6,839 bases of DNA from Ignavibacteria bacterium (lineage in GTDB: Bacteria > Bacteroidota > Ignavibacteria > Tepidaquicellales > Tepidaquicellaceae): positions 1-6,839 of the forward strand of contig JAGPCH010000082.1 of the NCBI GenBank assembly GCA_018058125.1. The letters run 5' to 3'. Numbering within the stretch: position 1 is the stretch's first letter; every line of letters starts with the position of its first letter. The position numbers were made by a program, and so were the translations under genes. The notes below the pieces were generated by a model. The model saw only the letters and a list, made by a program, of their open reading frames with translations. It made no database searches and had not been told where the DNA came from. Shown here in pieces: positions 6,196 through 6,839 of the stretch.

Positions 6196-6639
6196 TTAGG
6201 AAGACGGACTGTAACAGGTAGTCAATCCTGAAGTAACAAATCCTGTCAATGAGGTCATTGAAGTATTTTGAAATTTGATACTGAAATTATTCATAGGTCC
6301 CTGATCAGCGCTTATTACTTCAAAACCTATCTGTATAATGTCAGAAGCAATTGTTCCGATCTCCGGCGCAAGATACAGATACTGTGTTTTTGCGTCCATG
6401 TAATATGTAGCAAACGGAAAGTTAGATGAGACAGAGCCTGTTCCTATTGTGGCTATGTAAATATTTGCAACCTGATACTGAAACATTTCAGCAGGTGCAA
6501 CTGTGCCCGGAGGATTTACACCTGATCCTCCTGCAGGTAATGTTGAAACGAGAGTCCCGCCTTCATCCTGAACTGCAATATAATAATTTACAGATGTATT
6601 TATAGCTTGCCCGGCAATGGTAAACTTAAAAAGTATCAA
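6196..6639 (-). CDS. Middle fragment of the broken surface-protein gene
   Basis: This 147-residue open frame has an apparent ATG at 6639, but its first residues (MILF) are the out-of-frame reading of the preceding segment; true homology-like content starts at KFTIAGQAINTSVNYYIAVQD. It contains PAGGSGVNPPGT, a YYMDAKTQYLYLAPEIG stretch and MNNFSIKFQNTSMTSLTGF, all in the style of beta-sandwich extracellular domains. It ends at TAA 6196-6198, after which the same domain continues in the same frame. It is therefore part of one longer protein, not a stand-alone gene. Confidence 0.5.
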   Translation of the reverse strand: MILFKFTIAGQAINTSVNYYIAVQDEGGTLVSTLPAGGSGVNPPGTVAPAEMFQYQVANIYIATIGTGSVSSNFPFATYYMDAKTQYLYLAPEIGTIASDIIQIGFEVISADQGPMNNFSIKFQNTSMTSLTGFVTSGLTTCYSPSS

Positions 6640-6839
6640 GATTTGAATATGACGGATTTACATAATTTAATGATCCGTTATTTACTTTATAATACAGTCT
6701 CGGCTGATATGAGCCTGCTGCAATACTGTATGACGATCTTAATACAGCAACTGCAGTTTTCGGTCCTGTGTCAGATCCGGATACAAGAGGAGTATGAAGT
6801 ATAGTGATCTTGTAATCTCCGGTTGATGTTACCAAAGCT
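6626..6839 (-). CDS. 5'-partial fragment of the broken surface-protein gene
   Basis: The frame is open to the right edge (reading ALVTSTGDYKITILHTPL from the border), so the TTG at 6835 is not a genuine start. Segments TGPKTAVAVLRSSYS and QPRLYYKVNNGSLNYVNPS look like an extracellular domain of the kind found upstream of IAGQ..NTSVNYYIAVQD segments, which follow here in another frame. The frame ends at TAA 6626-6628, created by the T5 run. Confidence 0.5.
   Translation of the reverse strand, partial: ALVTSTGDYKITILHTPLVSGSDTGPKTAVAVLRSSYSIAAGSYQPRLYYKVNNGSLNYVNPSYSNLDTF

Larger units (their letters stand above)
5741..6839 (-). pseudogene. Broken gene for a large secreted or surface beta-rich protein, 5' end beyond the window
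   Basis: Three adjacent open frames read as one protein once small lesions are corrected. Starting at the right edge, the frame stops at 6626-6628 after NPSYSNLDTF; removing one base from the T5 run (minus strand, 6632-6628) restores TFKFTIAGQA. The frame then meets an in-frame TAA at 6196-6198 (SPSS-stop-TVPGSGWQ) and continues, without any shift, into IILTQPFEYTGGNLLVEICF. At the end, adding one base to the G5 run (5802-5798) replaces a short GFY tail with a long hydrophobic segment ending at TAA 5741-5743. Content such as GWQNIILTQPFEY and LLVEICFDNSSYT resembles repeated ligand-binding or adhesin-like domains in secreted Bacteroidota/Ignavibacteria proteins. The function is unknown. Three lesions in 1.1 kb against none in the other five genes favours real decay, but sequencing error is not excluded. 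Confidence 0.72.

Noticed and set aside
5741..6839. Programmed frameshifting or stop readthrough in the surface-protein gene
   Set aside because: There is no classic slippery heptamer with a downstream structure, no selenocysteine context (the stop is TAA), and three separate lesions fit decay or sequence error better.

Overview
The window is AT-rich and every supported gene lies on the minus strand, so transcription runs from right to left. The organism looks like a Gram-negative bacterium of the Bacteroidota / Ignavibacteriota (Chlorobi-like) group. Reasons are a LolCDE-type lipoprotein exporter (which implies an outer membrane), weak or absent Shine-Dalgarno sequences, several TTG starts, and a secreted beta-rich protein of a style common in those lineages. 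This placement is an inference, not a proof.

Layout in the direction of transcription: (1) 6839-5741, the remains of a large secreted or cell-surface protein gene, entering from the right edge and broken by a frameshift, an in-frame stop and a probable second frameshift, followed by a clear intrinsic terminator (5595-5636). (2) 5513-4182, a short ClpB-type AAA+ gene encoding only the second half of the M-domain plus the second ATPase domain. (3) 3976-3140, a ParB-fold protein that resembles the free-serine kinases SerK/SbnI rather than a chromosome-partition ParB. (4) 2839-1613 and 1570-839, a LolC/E-type permease and LolD-type ATPase, probably one transcription unit. (5) 766-8, PstB, the phosphate importer ATPase, without pstS, pstC or pstA beside it in the window.

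The gaps between genes are unusually rich in short-period repeats: a 25-unit array of 9-mers (2911-3135), a degenerate relative of it at the clpB 3' end (4133-4205), a 14-mer array (4022-4070), a 7-mer array (1583-1616), and two copies of a dispersed element just upstream of start codons (2839-2887 and 3982-4019). Three of these repeats begin at, or overlap, a stop codon.

I see no defence system, CRISPR array, integrase, transposase, tRNA or rRNA. The genes do not form one obvious pathway apart from the LolCD pair. The most interesting points are the truncated ClpB, the SerK/SbnI-like gene, the repeat architecture and the decaying surface-protein gene.
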